Shown here: in pieces, positions 16,668-24,881 of the stretch
Numbering within the stretch: the stretch's first letter is position 1
Layout: each line of letters starts with the position of its first letter
Origin: Mycolicibacterium celeriflavum
GTDB taxonomy: Bacteria; Actinomycetota; Actinomycetes; Mycobacteriales; Mycobacteriaceae
NCBI RefSeq assembly: GCF_010731795.1
Contig: NZ_AP022591.1
Coordinates: forward strand, 4,774,001 to 4,838,000
Direction of reading: 5' to 3'
DNA length: 64,000 nt
Made by a program: the position numbers and the translations under genes
Notes under the pieces: generated by a model
Seen by the model: only the letters and a program-made list of their open reading frames with translations
What the model was told of the DNA's origin: nothing
The model's database searches: none

Positions 16668-17749
16668 GTACCGTACCGTCGTCGGCAGTGCACCAGCCGT
16701 GGCCCGGCCTGATCGCCGCCTATCGCGATCGGTTGCCGATCGAAGACGGCTGGACGCCGATCACACTTCGCGAGGGCGGCACTCCGCTGCTGCCTGCGGC
16801 GCGGCTCTCCGAATACACCGGCTGCACAGTGCATCTGAAAGTCGAGGGCCTGAACCCCACCGGCTCGTTCAAGGACCGCGGCATGACCGTGGCGGTCACC
16901 GAAGCGGTGTCGCGCGGGCAGAAGGCGGTGTTGTGCGCATCGACGGGCAATACCTCGGCGTCGGCCGCGGCCTATGCGGCCAGGGCGGGTATCACCTGTG
17001 CTGTCCTGGTGCCGCAGGGCAAGATCGCGATGGGCAAGTTGGCGCAGGCGGTCATGCACGGCGCCAAGATCATCCAGGTCGATGGCAACTTCGACGACTG
17101 TCTTGAACTGGCGCGCAAGCTCACGGCCGACTTTCCGACGGTGTCGCTGGTCAACTCGGTCAACCCGTACCGCATCGAAGGACAGAAGACCGCGGCCTTC
17201 GAGATCGTCGACGCCCTGGGTGCCGCGCCCGACGTGCACTCACTTCCGGTCGGCAACGCGGGCAACATCACCGCCTACTGGAAGGGCTACACCGAATACC
17301 ACCGCGACGGGATCTCGGACCGTCTTCCCCGCATGCTGGGGACGCAAGCCGCCGGTGCGGCGCCGCTCGTGCTCGGAGAACCGGTCAGCAGACCAGAGAC
17401 CATCGCTACCGCGATCCGGATCGGTTCGCCCGCGTCGTGGGATACCGCCGTGGCGGCGCAGCAGCAATCCGGCGGTCGATTCCTGGCTGCCACCGACGAC
17501 GAGATCCTCGCGGCCTACCACCTGGTCGCAGAGAGCGAGGGTGTGTTCGTCGAGCCCGCGTCGGCGGCCAGCATCGCCGGTCTGCTCAAGTCGATCGAGG
17601 ACGGTTGGGTGGCCAAGGGTTCGACAGTCGTGTGCACGGTGACCGGGAACGGGCTCAAGGACCCGGACACCGCGTTGAAGGACATGCCGACGGTCATCGC
17701 GGTGCCCGTGGATCCTGTCGCCGTCGCCGAGCAGCTGGGGCTGGGTTAG
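16664..17749 (+). CDS. thrC: Threonine synthase
   Basis: A 361-residue PLP-dependent enzyme that turns O-phosphohomoserine into threonine. NPTGSFKDRGMT (about residues 65-76) carries the PLP lysine, CASTGNTSASAAAYAA (about 90) and LPVGNAGNITAYW (about 190) form the cofactor pocket, and VCTVTGNGLKDPD lies near the C-terminus. ATG 16664 overlaps the thrA stop by 4 bases. It is followed by thrB after 3 bases. Length and order match the mycobacterial thrA-thrC-thrB operon. Confidence 0.97.
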   Translation: MSTVPSSAVHQPWPGLIAAYRDRLPIEDGWTPITLREGGTPLLPAARLSEYTGCTVHLKVEGLNPTGSFKDRGMTVAVTEAVSRGQKAVLCASTGNTSASAAAYAARAGITCAVLVPQGKIAMGKLAQAVMHGAKIIQVDGNFDDCLELARKLTADFPTVSLVNSVNPYRIEGQKTAAFEIVDALGAAPDVHSLPVGNAGNITAYWKGYTEYHRDGISDRLPRMLGTQAAGAAPLVLGEPVSRPETIATAIRIGSPASWDTAVAAQQQSGGRFLAATDDEILAAYHLVAESEGVFVEPASAASIAGLLKSIEDGWVAKGSTVVCTVTGNGLKDPDTALKDMPTVIAVPVDPVAVAEQLGLG

Positions 17750-17752
17750 CCG

Positions 17753-18697
17753 GTGACCCGTGTTCTGCCGCCCGCGCTGACGGCCACCTCCGTGGTGGCC
17801 GCCTCCAGTGCCAACCTCGGTCCGGGGTTCGACAGCCTCGGCCTCGCCTTGAGCCTGTACGACGAGATCGTCGTGGAGACAACTGATTCCGGCCTCACCG
17901 TCGAAGTCGAGGGCGAGGGCGCAGGCCATGTGCCGCTGGACGACACCCATCTGGTGGTGCGGGCCATCCGGCGCGGCTTGCAGGCGCTCGACATCAGCGT
18001 GTCCGGGATGGCGGTGTGGTGTCGCAACGACATTCCACATTCGCGCGGGCTGGGTTCATCCGCGGCGGCCGTGGTCGGCGGCCTGTCTGTCGTCAACGGC
18101 CTTGCGGTACAGGCTGGTTCGAGTCCGCTGGCGGAGCGGGATCTCATCCAGTTGGCCTCGGAATTCGAGGGCCATCCCGACAACGCTTCCGCGGCGGTGT
18201 TGGGCGGCGGCGTGGTGTCGTGGACCGACGCCGAGGAGCCTGCGCCGCACTTCGCGGCCGCGCCGATCCGCATTCACAGCGACATCCGGCTGTTCACCGC
18301 GATTCCGCCCGAGCGCTCGTCGACCGCCGAGACCCGCGTATTGCTGCCGGAGAAGGTCAGCCACACCGATGCGCGGTTCAACGTGAGCAGGGCGGCGTTG
18401 ATGGTGGTAGCGCTCACCGAGCGGCCCGATCTTCTGATGTCGGCCACCGAGGATGTGCTGCACCAGCCGCAACGGGCGGGGGCGATGCCCGCCTCGGCGG
18501 AATACCTGCGCGTCTTGCGACGTTGTGGCGTGGCAGCGGTGTTGTCCGGGGCGGGGCCGTCGGTGCTCGCATTGAGCACGTCGTCGGAATTGCCTGTAGA
18601 AGCCCTGGAGTACGGCGCCGCGAACGGGTTCACCGTCAGCGAAATGCGCATCGGCGATGGCGTCCGATGGACGTCCGGAGCGGCAGTGCGACGCTGA
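17753..18697 (+). CDS. thrB: Homoserine kinase
   Basis: A 314-residue GHMP kinase that phosphorylates homoserine. The N-terminal motif SSANLGPGFDSLGLAL is at about residues 15-30. The ATP-binding loop is IPHSRGLGSSAAAVVGG (about 87-103), and the C-terminal GHMP motif is VLSGAGPSVLAL (about 262-273). GTG start, 3 bases after thrC. It ends the lysA-thrACB run; rho follows after 297 bases with its own leader. Confidence 0.97.
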   Translation: MTRVLPPALTATSVVAASSANLGPGFDSLGLALSLYDEIVVETTDSGLTVEVEGEGAGHVPLDDTHLVVRAIRRGLQALDISVSGMAVWCRNDIPHSRGLGSSAAAVVGGLSVVNGLAVQAGSSPLAERDLIQLASEFEGHPDNASAAVLGGGVVSWTDAEEPAPHFAAAPIRIHSDIRLFTAIPPERSSTAETRVLLPEKVSHTDARFNVSRAALMVVALTERPDLLMSATEDVLHQPQRAGAMPASAEYLRVLRRCGVAAVLSGAGPSVLALSTSSELPVEALEYGAANGFTVSEMRIGDGVRWTSGAAVRR

Positions 18698-18738
18698 CGG
18701 TGCCACGCAGCAGGGATCACAGGAGCAACACGACGCAC

Positions 18739-18822
18739 ATGTCTTTCTTGCTTCCCGCAGAGATGCGGGATATTCTCGCTGTCGTCCGGCAATCGCAGAG
18801 TCTCTACCTGCGCCGACACTAG
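18739..18822 (+). CDS. Candidate 27-codon upstream ORF in the rho leader
   Basis: ATG 18739 opens a 27-residue frame (MSFLLPAEMRDILAVVRQ...) ending in TAG at 18822, 172 bases before rho. AGGAGC at 18721-18726 could serve as ribosome site, though the 12-base gap is long. Inside the frame CCCGCA (18754-18759) and TGCGGG (18764-18769) form a perfect 6-bp hairpin with a GAGA loop. Rho commonly controls its own transcription through its leader, so a translated leader peptide affecting Rho access is plausible. That is inference; the frame could be chance. Confidence 0.4.
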   Translation: MSFLLPAEMRDILAVVRQSQSLYLRRH

Positions 18823-18994
18823 GACACCACTCATTTCCCTCTGGGGCTACTCGTGGATTGACGGTTCGCCGCACACCGGCGAAGCCCGGCCATCACCGTT
18901 GCAGGGGCAATGGTGGGGCCCATGCGTTCAGTGCATCAACTGATCGCACCGAACCCCCGCATGACTCGTTCTGCGAGGGAAAGAAAGGAAATCC

Positions 18995-20911
18995 GTGACT
19001 GAAACGGACCTCATCACGGCTGGGGGCAGCAGCGACAACGGTGAGCTGCCGAACACCGTGAGTTCAGACACCTCGACTTCTGCGGCAGCGGAGGCACCGA
19101 ACGCCTCGCCTGGTGCGGAAACCGCGCCGACGGCAGACGTCGCATCCGGTAACCGTGCCAGCTCGCTGTCCACCATGGTGCTGCCCGAACTGCGCGCACT
19201 GGCCAAGGAGATCGGCGTCGAGGGCGCTTCCGGTATGCGTAAGGGCGAGTTGGTCGCCGCGATCCGCGAACGCCGCGGCGAGTCGAACGGCCGCGGCCGC
19301 GGACAGGGCTCCGAGAAGCCCGCCGGCTCAGAGACGCCCGCCGCAGAGGCGCCAGTCGCCGCAGAGGCGAAAACCGCCGAGGCGAAGACCGGCGAGACCG
19401 GTGACGCCGACTCGAACACCGACCAAGATCAGCCCCGACGCCGCGAGCGTCGCGGTGCTTCGCGGGGAACGGGCGCGCCCGGCGCCTCGGACGACCAGTC
19501 CGACGACGCCGGTCAGCAGGCCAAGACGGGCGGCGACGGCGGCCGGCAGAAGAACGAACAGACCAACAAGGCGGACACCAAGTCCACTGGCGATCAGCAG
19601 CAAGGCGATCAGCAGCAGGGCGGCCAGAACCGCGGCGGCAGCGCCGATGACGACGGCGAAGGCCGTGGTGGACGTCGGGGTCGCCGGTTCCGGGACCGCA
19701 GGCGCCGCGAGCGCGGTGGCGGCGAGGGCGGCGGCGACCGCGACACCGAACTGCGTGAGGACGACGTCGTTCAGCCCGTCGCGGGCATCCTCGACGTGCT
19801 CGACAACTACGCGTTCGTCCGCACGTCGGGATACCTCGCCGGGCCCAACGACGTGTACGTCTCCATGAACATGGTGCGCAAGAACGGGCTGCGCCGCGGT
19901 GACGCGGTGACCGGCGCCGTGCGGGTGCCCAAAGATGGCGAGCAGACCAACCAGCGGCAGAAGTTCAATCCGCTGGTCCGGCTCGACACGATCAACGGCA
20001 AGCCGGTCGAGGAAGCCAAGAAGCGGCCGGACTTCAACAAGCTCACCCCGCTCTATCCCAATCAGCGGCTGCGCTTGGAGACCACGCCCGAGCGGCTGAC
20101 CACGCGCGTCATCGATCTGATCATGCCGATCGGGAAGGGGCAGCGCGCCCTGATCGTCTCGCCGCCGAAGGCCGGTAAGACCACGATCCTCCAGGACATC
20201 GCCAACGCGATCACGACGAACAACCCGGAATGCCACCTGATGGTGGTGCTCGTCGACGAGCGTCCGGAAGAGGTGACCGACATGCAGCGCTCGGTCAAAG
20301 GCGAGGTGATCGCCTCGACCTTCGACCGGCCGCCGTCCGATCACACCCAGGCCGCCGAGCTGGCGATCGAGCGGGCCAAGCGCCTCGTCGAGCAGGGTAA
20401 GGACGTCGTGGTGCTGCTGGACTCGATCACCCGACTGGGTCGCGCTTACAACAACGCGTCACCGGCTTCTGGCCGCATCCTGTCCGGTGGTGTGGACTCG
20501 ACCGCGCTGTACCCGCCGAAGCGGTTCCTCGGTGCGGCGCGCAACATCGAAGAGGGTGGCTCGCTGACCATCGTCGCCACCGCCATGGTGGAGACCGGGT
20601 CGACCGGCGACACGGTGATCTTCGAGGAGTTCAAGGGCACCGGCAACGCCGAGCTCAAGCTCGACCGCAAGATCGCCGAGCGTCGCGTCTTCCCGGCCGT
20701 CGACGTCAACCCGTCCGGCACCCGCAAGGACGAGTTGCTGCTGTCGACCGATGAGTTCGCGGTCGTGCACAAGCTGCGCCGGGTGCTGTCCGGTCTGGAC
20801 CCGCATCAGGCCATCGACCTGTTGATGAGCCAGCTGCGCAAGACCAAGAACAACTACGAGTTCCTGGTGCAGGTCTCCAAGACCGCGCCGGGCTCAGCGG
20901 ACGCCGACTGA
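18995..20911 (+). CDS. rho: Transcription termination factor Rho
   Basis: A 638-residue hexameric RNA-dependent ATPase. A Rho_N (SAP-like) segment lies near residues 60-95 (LPELRALAKEIGVEGASGMRKGEL). It is followed by a long disordered insertion of about 150 residues rich in Arg, Gly, Gln, Asp and Glu, typical of actinobacterial Rho. The primary RNA-binding fold (YAFVRTSGYLAGPNDVYVS) is near 270-290, Walker A is PPKAGKTTIL (about 390), and Walker B with the following loop is VVVLLDSITRLGRAYN (about 470). AAAGGAAA precedes GTG 18995. M. tuberculosis Rho is described as bicyclomycin-resistant, but the relevant residue was not checked here. Confidence 0.97.
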   Translation: MTETDLITAGGSSDNGELPNTVSSDTSTSAAAEAPNASPGAETAPTADVASGNRASSLSTMVLPELRALAKEIGVEGASGMRKGELVAAIRERRGESNGRGRGQGSEKPAGSETPAAEAPVAAEAKTAEAKTGETGDADSNTDQDQPRRRERRGASRGTGAPGASDDQSDDAGQQAKTGGDGGRQKNEQTNKADTKSTGDQQQGDQQQGGQNRGGSADDDGEGRGGRRGRRFRDRRRRERGGGEGGGDRDTELREDDVVQPVAGILDVLDNYAFVRTSGYLAGPNDVYVSMNMVRKNGLRRGDAVTGAVRVPKDGEQTNQRQKFNPLVRLDTINGKPVEEAKKRPDFNKLTPLYPNQRLRLETTPERLTTRVIDLIMPIGKGQRALIVSPPKAGKTTILQDIANAITTNNPECHLMVVLVDERPEEVTDMQRSVKGEVIASTFDRPPSDHTQAAELAIERAKRLVEQGKDVVVLLDSITRLGRAYNNASPASGRILSGGVDSTALYPPKRFLGAARNIEEGGSLTIVATAMVETGSTGDTVIFEEFKGTGNAELKLDRKIAERRVFPAVDVNPSGTRKDELLLSTDEFAVVHKLRRVLSGLDPHQAIDLLMSQLRKTKNNYEFLVQVSKTAPGSADAD

Positions 20912-20919
20912 GTCAGCGA

Positions 20920-20964
20920 TTTCGGTGTAGCTGGTAGCGCTGACCGCGACGAGTTACACCGAAA
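20920..20964. terminator. 13-bp inverted repeat between convergent rho and marR-type genes
   Basis: TTTCGGTGTAGCT (20920-20932) pairs with AGTTACACCGAAA (20952-20964), 13 bp with one G-U, around a 19-base loop containing AGCGCT. There is no T-tract. It sits 8 bases after the rho stop and 5 bases before the stop of the convergent MarR gene, so it could end transcription in both directions or be a small dispersed repeat. Confidence 0.5.
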
Positions 20965-20969
20965 CCACC

Positions 20970-21419
20970 TCACCGGTAGGGGTCGGTGATCTCTCGCAGC
21001 GCCGTGAGCGCTTCGCGCAGCTGCTGGAATTTGCGCTCACCGAGAAACGACCGCCACTCGTCCTCGACCTTGGCTATCTCGGCGCCTGCCGCCCGGCACA
21101 CCGCCATGCCCTTGTCGCTCAGCGTGACGAGTCTGGCGCGCGCGTCGGTCGGGTCGGGCGTCCGCACCACATAGCCGGACCGCTCCAATTGCTCGAGCAG
21201 CGCTCCGGCGGTCTGCTTGGTCACCCGCGCCTGCTCGGCCAGGTCGGTCAGCCGCATTCCACTCGAATTCACGTGCCGCAGATCGAGGCGCTGCATGAGC
21301 CTCGACTGCGCCAGCGTGATGTCGTCGGCGCCCGCCGCGACCAATGCCTGCATGACGCGAGCCTCGGCAGCACGGTGGCCGATGAACATCAACGTCGCCG
21401 TGCTCACCCAGTCAGTCAT
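20970..21419 (-). CDS. MarR-family transcriptional regulator
   Basis: A 149-residue winged-helix repressor-type protein. The DNA-binding part is SSGMRLTDLAEQARVTKQTAGALLEQLERSGYV (about residues 52-84), with wing DPTDARARLVTLSDKG, the standard MarR signature. Helices at both ends would form the dimer interface. It is divergent from the mycothiol-dependent isomerase family gene with 66 bases between them. That gap holds a perfect 6+6 palindrome likely to be its operator. Ligand unknown; one Cys (AVCRAAG) is present but no evidence of redox sensing. Confidence 0.88.
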   Translation of the reverse strand: MTDWVSTATLMFIGHRAAEARVMQALVAAGADDITLAQSRLMQRLDLRHVNSSGMRLTDLAEQARVTKQTAGALLEQLERSGYVVRTPDPTDARARLVTLSDKGMAVCRAAGAEIAKVEDEWRSFLGERKFQQLREALTALREITDPYR

Positions 21420-21441
21420 CCCATTGATTTTAGTATGGTTC

Positions 21442-21459
21442 CCTGACTATATTGTCAGG
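21442..21459. promoter_or_regulatory. Palindromic operator candidate for the MarR regulator
   Basis: CCTGAC (21442-21447) and GTCAGG (21454-21459) are perfect inverted arms around TATATT. The site lies 22 bases upstream of the MarR start and 26 bases upstream of the divergent gene's GTG. The AT core could also serve as a -10 box, so binding would block both promoters. Another half-site CCTGAC occurs at 21463-21468. Confidence 0.6.
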
Positions 21460-21485
21460 AGACCTGACTAACCGAGGAGGCGGCG

Positions 21486-22094
21486 GTGGATTCGGATACC
21501 GTTTGGCGGCACATCGACGAGCAGCGCGCCAACCTTGCCGACCTGCTGGACGGTCTCGAGCCCCAGCAATGGTCGACACCGTCGCTGTGCGAGGGGTGGA
21601 CCGTGCGGGAGGTGGCCGCGCACATCACCCATTCCCAATTGCCGAAGTCGAAGATGTTGCTCGAGCTGCTCCGGTCCGGCTTCCGGTTCAACACCATGGT
21701 TTACCGCGCCGCCCTACAGGACGAGAGATCGCCCGGTGAGCTCACCGCGGTCCTGCGCGGCATGCGGGGCTCACGTAAACGGCCGCCCGGCACCAGTGAG
21801 GTCGATCCCTTGATGGATGTGCTCGTCCACACTCAGGACATCGCGGTGCCCCTCGGGATCGACCGGCCCATGCCTGTCGACGCGGCGGTCGCGGCGGCAG
21901 AACGAGTATGGACGACGGGTTTTCCGTTCAGAGCGAAACGGCGCCTGCGCGGCGTGGAACTCGCGGCAATCGACGCCGATTTCCGCGTCGGTCAGGGACG
22001 GCTCGTCGAAGCGCCGATCCGCGACATCCTCATGGTGCTCGTCGGTCGCCCCACGGCGATTTCGGCGCGCATTCAGTCGCTCACCGGTCGTTAG
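21486..22094 (+). CDS. Maleylpyruvate isomerase/DinB-family mycothiol-dependent enzyme
   Basis: A 202-residue four-helix-bundle protein with the mycothiol-dependent maleylpyruvate isomerase N-terminal pattern (WRHIDEQRANLADLLDGLEPQQWSTPSLCEGWTVREVAAHI). The central part contains DVLVHTQDIAVPLG (about residues 113-126), where the family's metal-binding His and Asp are found. Members use mycothiol or bind metal in detoxification reactions. The GTG start has GAGGAGG upstream (21473-21479). It is divergent from the MarR gene and probably under its control. The specific substrate is unknown. Confidence 0.82.
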   Translation: MDSDTVWRHIDEQRANLADLLDGLEPQQWSTPSLCEGWTVREVAAHITHSQLPKSKMLLELLRSGFRFNTMVYRAALQDERSPGELTAVLRGMRGSRKRPPGTSEVDPLMDVLVHTQDIAVPLGIDRPMPVDAAVAAAERVWTTGFPFRAKRRLRGVELAAIDADFRVGQGRLVEAPIRDILMVLVGRPTAISARIQSLTGR

Positions 22095-22104
22095 GGCACC
22101 GAAA

Positions 22105-22710
22105 TCACACAGCCGGGTCCGAACGCAACCCCGGCATGACGTAGCGGCGCAGGTGCCGCAACACCGCGTCGGCATCGCTGGGATCAAGCGTGTTGCCCGG
22201 TACCGTCGCCAGCGAGATCAACACGCGGGCAAGCCATTCCGACGCTTCGGCGATGTTGGTTTCGGGATGGATCTCGCCGCCTTCGCGCGCGGCCAGCAGG
22301 TATCGCGACCAGAATTCGGCGAGGTCGGGCACCAGGCCCTGCACGCCCGCGCCGGCGCAGGCGGCGAACTCCTCGGGCTCCTCGACCCGCAGCTTCATCA
22401 ACAGCGCGCCCGGGTCGTCGTAGGCGGTGCGGCCATGGAGAACGCCCGCCGCGAGCTGTCGGTCCAGGCCCTCGACGCGCTCGAGCATCGCGTGCGACTC
22501 AGACCAGTAGGCGTCGTTCAAGCGCACGATCGCCGCGCCCAGCAACGACACCTTGTCGGGAAAATGGCGGTACAGCCAGCCGCGGGAAACGCCCGCCACC
22601 TCTGCCACCTCTGACACGGTGGTCGAGCGAATTCCCTTGGCGCGCAGACACGTTTCAGCCGCGTCGATCAGCCGATCGCGAACGTTCTTGGTGGCGGTGC
22701 CGCTCGTCAC
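22105..22710 (-). CDS. TetR-family transcriptional regulator
   Basis: A 201-residue protein. The N-terminal helix-turn-helix is RDRLIDAAETCLRAKGIRSTTVSEVAEVAGVSRGWLYRHFPDK (about residues 10-52). The helical C-terminal domain binds the ligand. GTG start. It is divergent from the acyl-CoA ligase gene, and a perfect 8+8 palindrome (22759-22780) lies between them. Mycobacterial TetR regulators next to fadD genes usually respond to an acyl-CoA or fatty acid, which is a reasonable guess here. Confidence 0.9.
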   Translation of the reverse strand: MTSGTATKNVRDRLIDAAETCLRAKGIRSTTVSEVAEVAGVSRGWLYRHFPDKVSLLGAAIVRLNDAYWSESHAMLERVEGLDRQLAAGVLHGRTAYDDPGALLMKLRVEEPEEFAACAGAGVQGLVPDLAEFWSRYLLAAREGGEIHPETNIAEASEWLARVLISLATVPGNTLDPSDADAVLRHLRRYVMPGLRSDPAV

Positions 22711-22758
22711 CAGCTGGACTCCTCGGTTAGTCTCGCCCTCGAGTGGACCGATCGGAGC

Positions 22759-22780
22759 ATTGTGTCATGGTAGACACAAT
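22759..22780. promoter_or_regulatory. Palindromic operator candidate for the TetR regulator
   Basis: ATTGTGTC (22759-22766) and GACACAAT (22773-22780) are exact inverted arms with a 6-base spacer. The site lies 30 bases before the fadD start and 48 bases before the TetR start. Its length, symmetry and place are typical of a TetR-family operator. Confidence 0.7.
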
Positions 22781-22810
22781 CGGAAATCTGTTCACGGTGA
22801 GAGGTGAGCC

Positions 22811-24385
22811 ATGGCGGACACACTTCAGCAGCTGCTGAATGAGCGCGCCGACCGCGACACCGTTGCGGTGAGGTACGAAGGCCGCACGTGGACATACGGG
22901 CAGTACGTAGCCGGGGCGAAGACGCAGGCCGCCGCCCTGATCGGGGCCGCCAACCGAAGCCGTCCGCTGCATGTCGGCGTGCTCATGGGCAACACACCCG
23001 ACATGCTGACCGCACTCGCGGCGGCCGCACTCGGCGGCTATGTCGTGTGCGGCATCAACACCACCCGCCGCGGAGAAGCACTGGCCCGCGACATCCTCAA
23101 GGTGGACTGCCAGTTCCTGGTCACCGACGCCGAACATCGCCCTCTGCTCGACGGCCTGGAACTGCCGGGCGTCACGGTGCTCGACACGTCCAGCGCCGGG
23201 TGGGCGGATTTCCTGGCCGGTGCGCCCGCGTTCGTCCCGCATCGGGAAGTAGCAGTCGACGACACGTTCATGATGATCTTCACCTCCGGCACCAGCGGTG
23301 ACCCCAAGGCGGTTCAGGTCGCCCACATGATGCCGCTGTTCGCCGGCAACGCGCTGGTCGAGCGTTTCGAACTCACCGACCGGGACACCTGTTACCTCTC
23401 GATGCCGATGTTTCATTCCAACGCCGTCGTCGGTGGCTGGGCGCCCGCCCTGGTGGCCGGGGCCGCGATGGTGCCGGCCAAGTTTTCCGCGTCCGGCTTC
23501 CTGGCCGATATCCGCCGCTACGGCGTCACGTACATGAACTACGTCGGCAAGCCGCTGGCCTACGTGCTGGCCACGCCCGAGCAACCTGATGACCGCGACA
23601 ATCCGCTGCGCGTCGCGTTCGGCAACGAGGCCACCGACCGCGACATCGAGGAGTTCAGCAGACGCTTCGGCGTCACGGTCGACGACGGATTCGGCTCGAC
23701 CGAGAACGCCGTGATCATCACCCGTACCCCGGATACACCGAAAGGCTCGATCGGCCAAGGCTTCCCGGGTGTCGCGATCTACAACAGCGAGACGGTGACC
23801 GAGTGCCCGGTGGCCGAGTTCGACGAGAACGGTGCGCTGATCAACGCCGACGTCGCCGTGGGCGAACTGGTCAACACCGACGGCAGCGGCCTGTTCCGGG
23901 GCTACTACAACGACCGCGGCGCCACCGACGAGCGGATGCGCCACGGCATGTACTGGTCGGGTGACCTTGCCTACCGCGACGCCGACGGCTTCATCTATCT
24001 GGCAGGCCGCACGGCCGACTGGATGCGGGTCGATGGCGAGAACCTCGCGACCGCACCCATCGAGCGGATCCTGCTACGGCTACCGGCGGTCAACCGCGTC
24101 GCGGTCTACCCGGTGCCCGACGAAATCGTCGGCGACCAGGTGATGGCGGCCCTCGTGCTGCAGGACGACGCCGAACTCGCTCCGGAGACCTTCGAGGAGT
24201 TCCTGGCGGCTCAGCGCGATCTCTCGCCCAAAGCGTGGCCCCGCTATGTGTGGATCGCCGACGACCTGCCCAGCACCGCGACCAACAAGATCCTCAAGCG
24301 CGAGTTGATCGCGCGCGGAGCCGCGGCGGACGGTAGGACGCTGTGGCGGCGCGATGGCAGCAGGTTCGCCCCGATCCCCGGCTGA
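22811..24385 (+). CDS. Acyl-CoA synthetase (FadD-type AMP-dependent ligase)
   Basis: A 524-residue adenylate-forming enzyme that would activate a carboxylic acid to its CoA ester through an acyl-AMP. The ATP-binding P-loop MMIFTSGTSGDPKAVQ lies near residues 155-170. The adenine-binding GFGSTENAV is near 295, YWSGDLAYRDADGFIYLAGR near 380-400, and the C-terminal catalytic Lys in TATNKILKREL near 495. It resembles the mycobacterial FadD1/FadD17 group. AGAGGTGAG precedes ATG 22811. The divergent TetR is its probable regulator. This gene and its neighbours separate rho from rpmE. Confidence 0.87.
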   Translation: MADTLQQLLNERADRDTVAVRYEGRTWTYGQYVAGAKTQAAALIGAANRSRPLHVGVLMGNTPDMLTALAAAALGGYVVCGINTTRRGEALARDILKVDCQFLVTDAEHRPLLDGLELPGVTVLDTSSAGWADFLAGAPAFVPHREVAVDDTFMMIFTSGTSGDPKAVQVAHMMPLFAGNALVERFELTDRDTCYLSMPMFHSNAVVGGWAPALVAGAAMVPAKFSASGFLADIRRYGVTYMNYVGKPLAYVLATPEQPDDRDNPLRVAFGNEATDRDIEEFSRRFGVTVDDGFGSTENAVIITRTPDTPKGSIGQGFPGVAIYNSETVTECPVAEFDENGALINADVAVGELVNTDGSGLFRGYYNDRGATDERMRHGMYWSGDLAYRDADGFIYLAGRTADWMRVDGENLATAPIERILLRLPAVNRVAVYPVPDEIVGDQVMAALVLQDDAELAPETFEEFLAAQRDLSPKAWPRYVWIADDLPSTATNKILKRELIARGAAADGRTLWRRDGSRFAPIPG

Positions 24386-24437
24386 AGCGGAATACCCGCC
24401 GCTGCGCACGCGTTTAGGCACTTGGCGGTTGAGCTGG

Positions 24438-24443
24438 CATAAT
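24438..24443 (+). promoter_or_regulatory. Candidate -10 box for rpmE
   Basis: CATAAT at 24438-24443 lies within the 142-base gap between fadD and rpmE and resembles a SigA -10 box. It would give a leader of roughly 75 bases before ATG 24528. No convincing -35 is seen. Confidence 0.35.
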
Positions 24444-24527
24444 GGACCGCCGACCCTCGGTTCCCGGTTCACGCCCGTCACCTCCAGCACGGAGGGGCGA
24501 CCCGGGGCCACGATCGAAGAGGAAACC

Positions 24528-24794
24528 ATGAAATCGGGTATTCACCCTGACTACGTCGAGACCACCGTGCACTGCGGCTGTGGCAACACGTTCACCACGC
24601 GGAGCACCAAGCAGAGCGGACAGATCCATGTCGAGGTCTGCTCGCAGTGCCATCCCTTCTACACCGGCAAGCAGAAGATCCTCGACAGCGGCGGCCGCGT
24701 GGCCCGCTTCGAGAAGCGCTACGGCAAGCGCGCCGGGGCGAGCGCAGCGACGGGACAAAGCAAGGCGGCCGACAAGAGCGCAAGCGACAAATAG
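24528..24794 (+). CDS. rpmE: 50S ribosomal protein L31 (type A, zinc-binding)
   Basis: An 88-residue L31. The four Cys of the zinc-binding form are present: CGCGNTF gives two and VCSQCHPFYTGKQ gives the CxxC. The paralogue used under zinc starvation lacks these. The C-terminal extension after EKRYGKR is Ala/Ser/Lys-rich and disordered. AAGAGGAAACC precedes ATG 24528 and serves as ribosome site. It is followed 87 bases later by prfA. In M. tuberculosis rpmE directly follows rho; here four genes are inserted between. Confidence 0.95.
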   Translation: MKSGIHPDYVETTVHCGCGNTFTTRSTKQSGQIHVEVCSQCHPFYTGKQKILDSGGRVARFEKRYGKRAGASAATGQSKAADKSASDK

Positions 24795-24881
24795 CTTTCC
24801 TTCCGACGCCCGATCTGCCGCTTCAGCGGCCAGGCCGGGCGTCGGTTTGCGTTCGCGGAAAGCCACGGAGAGGAGGTCGAC

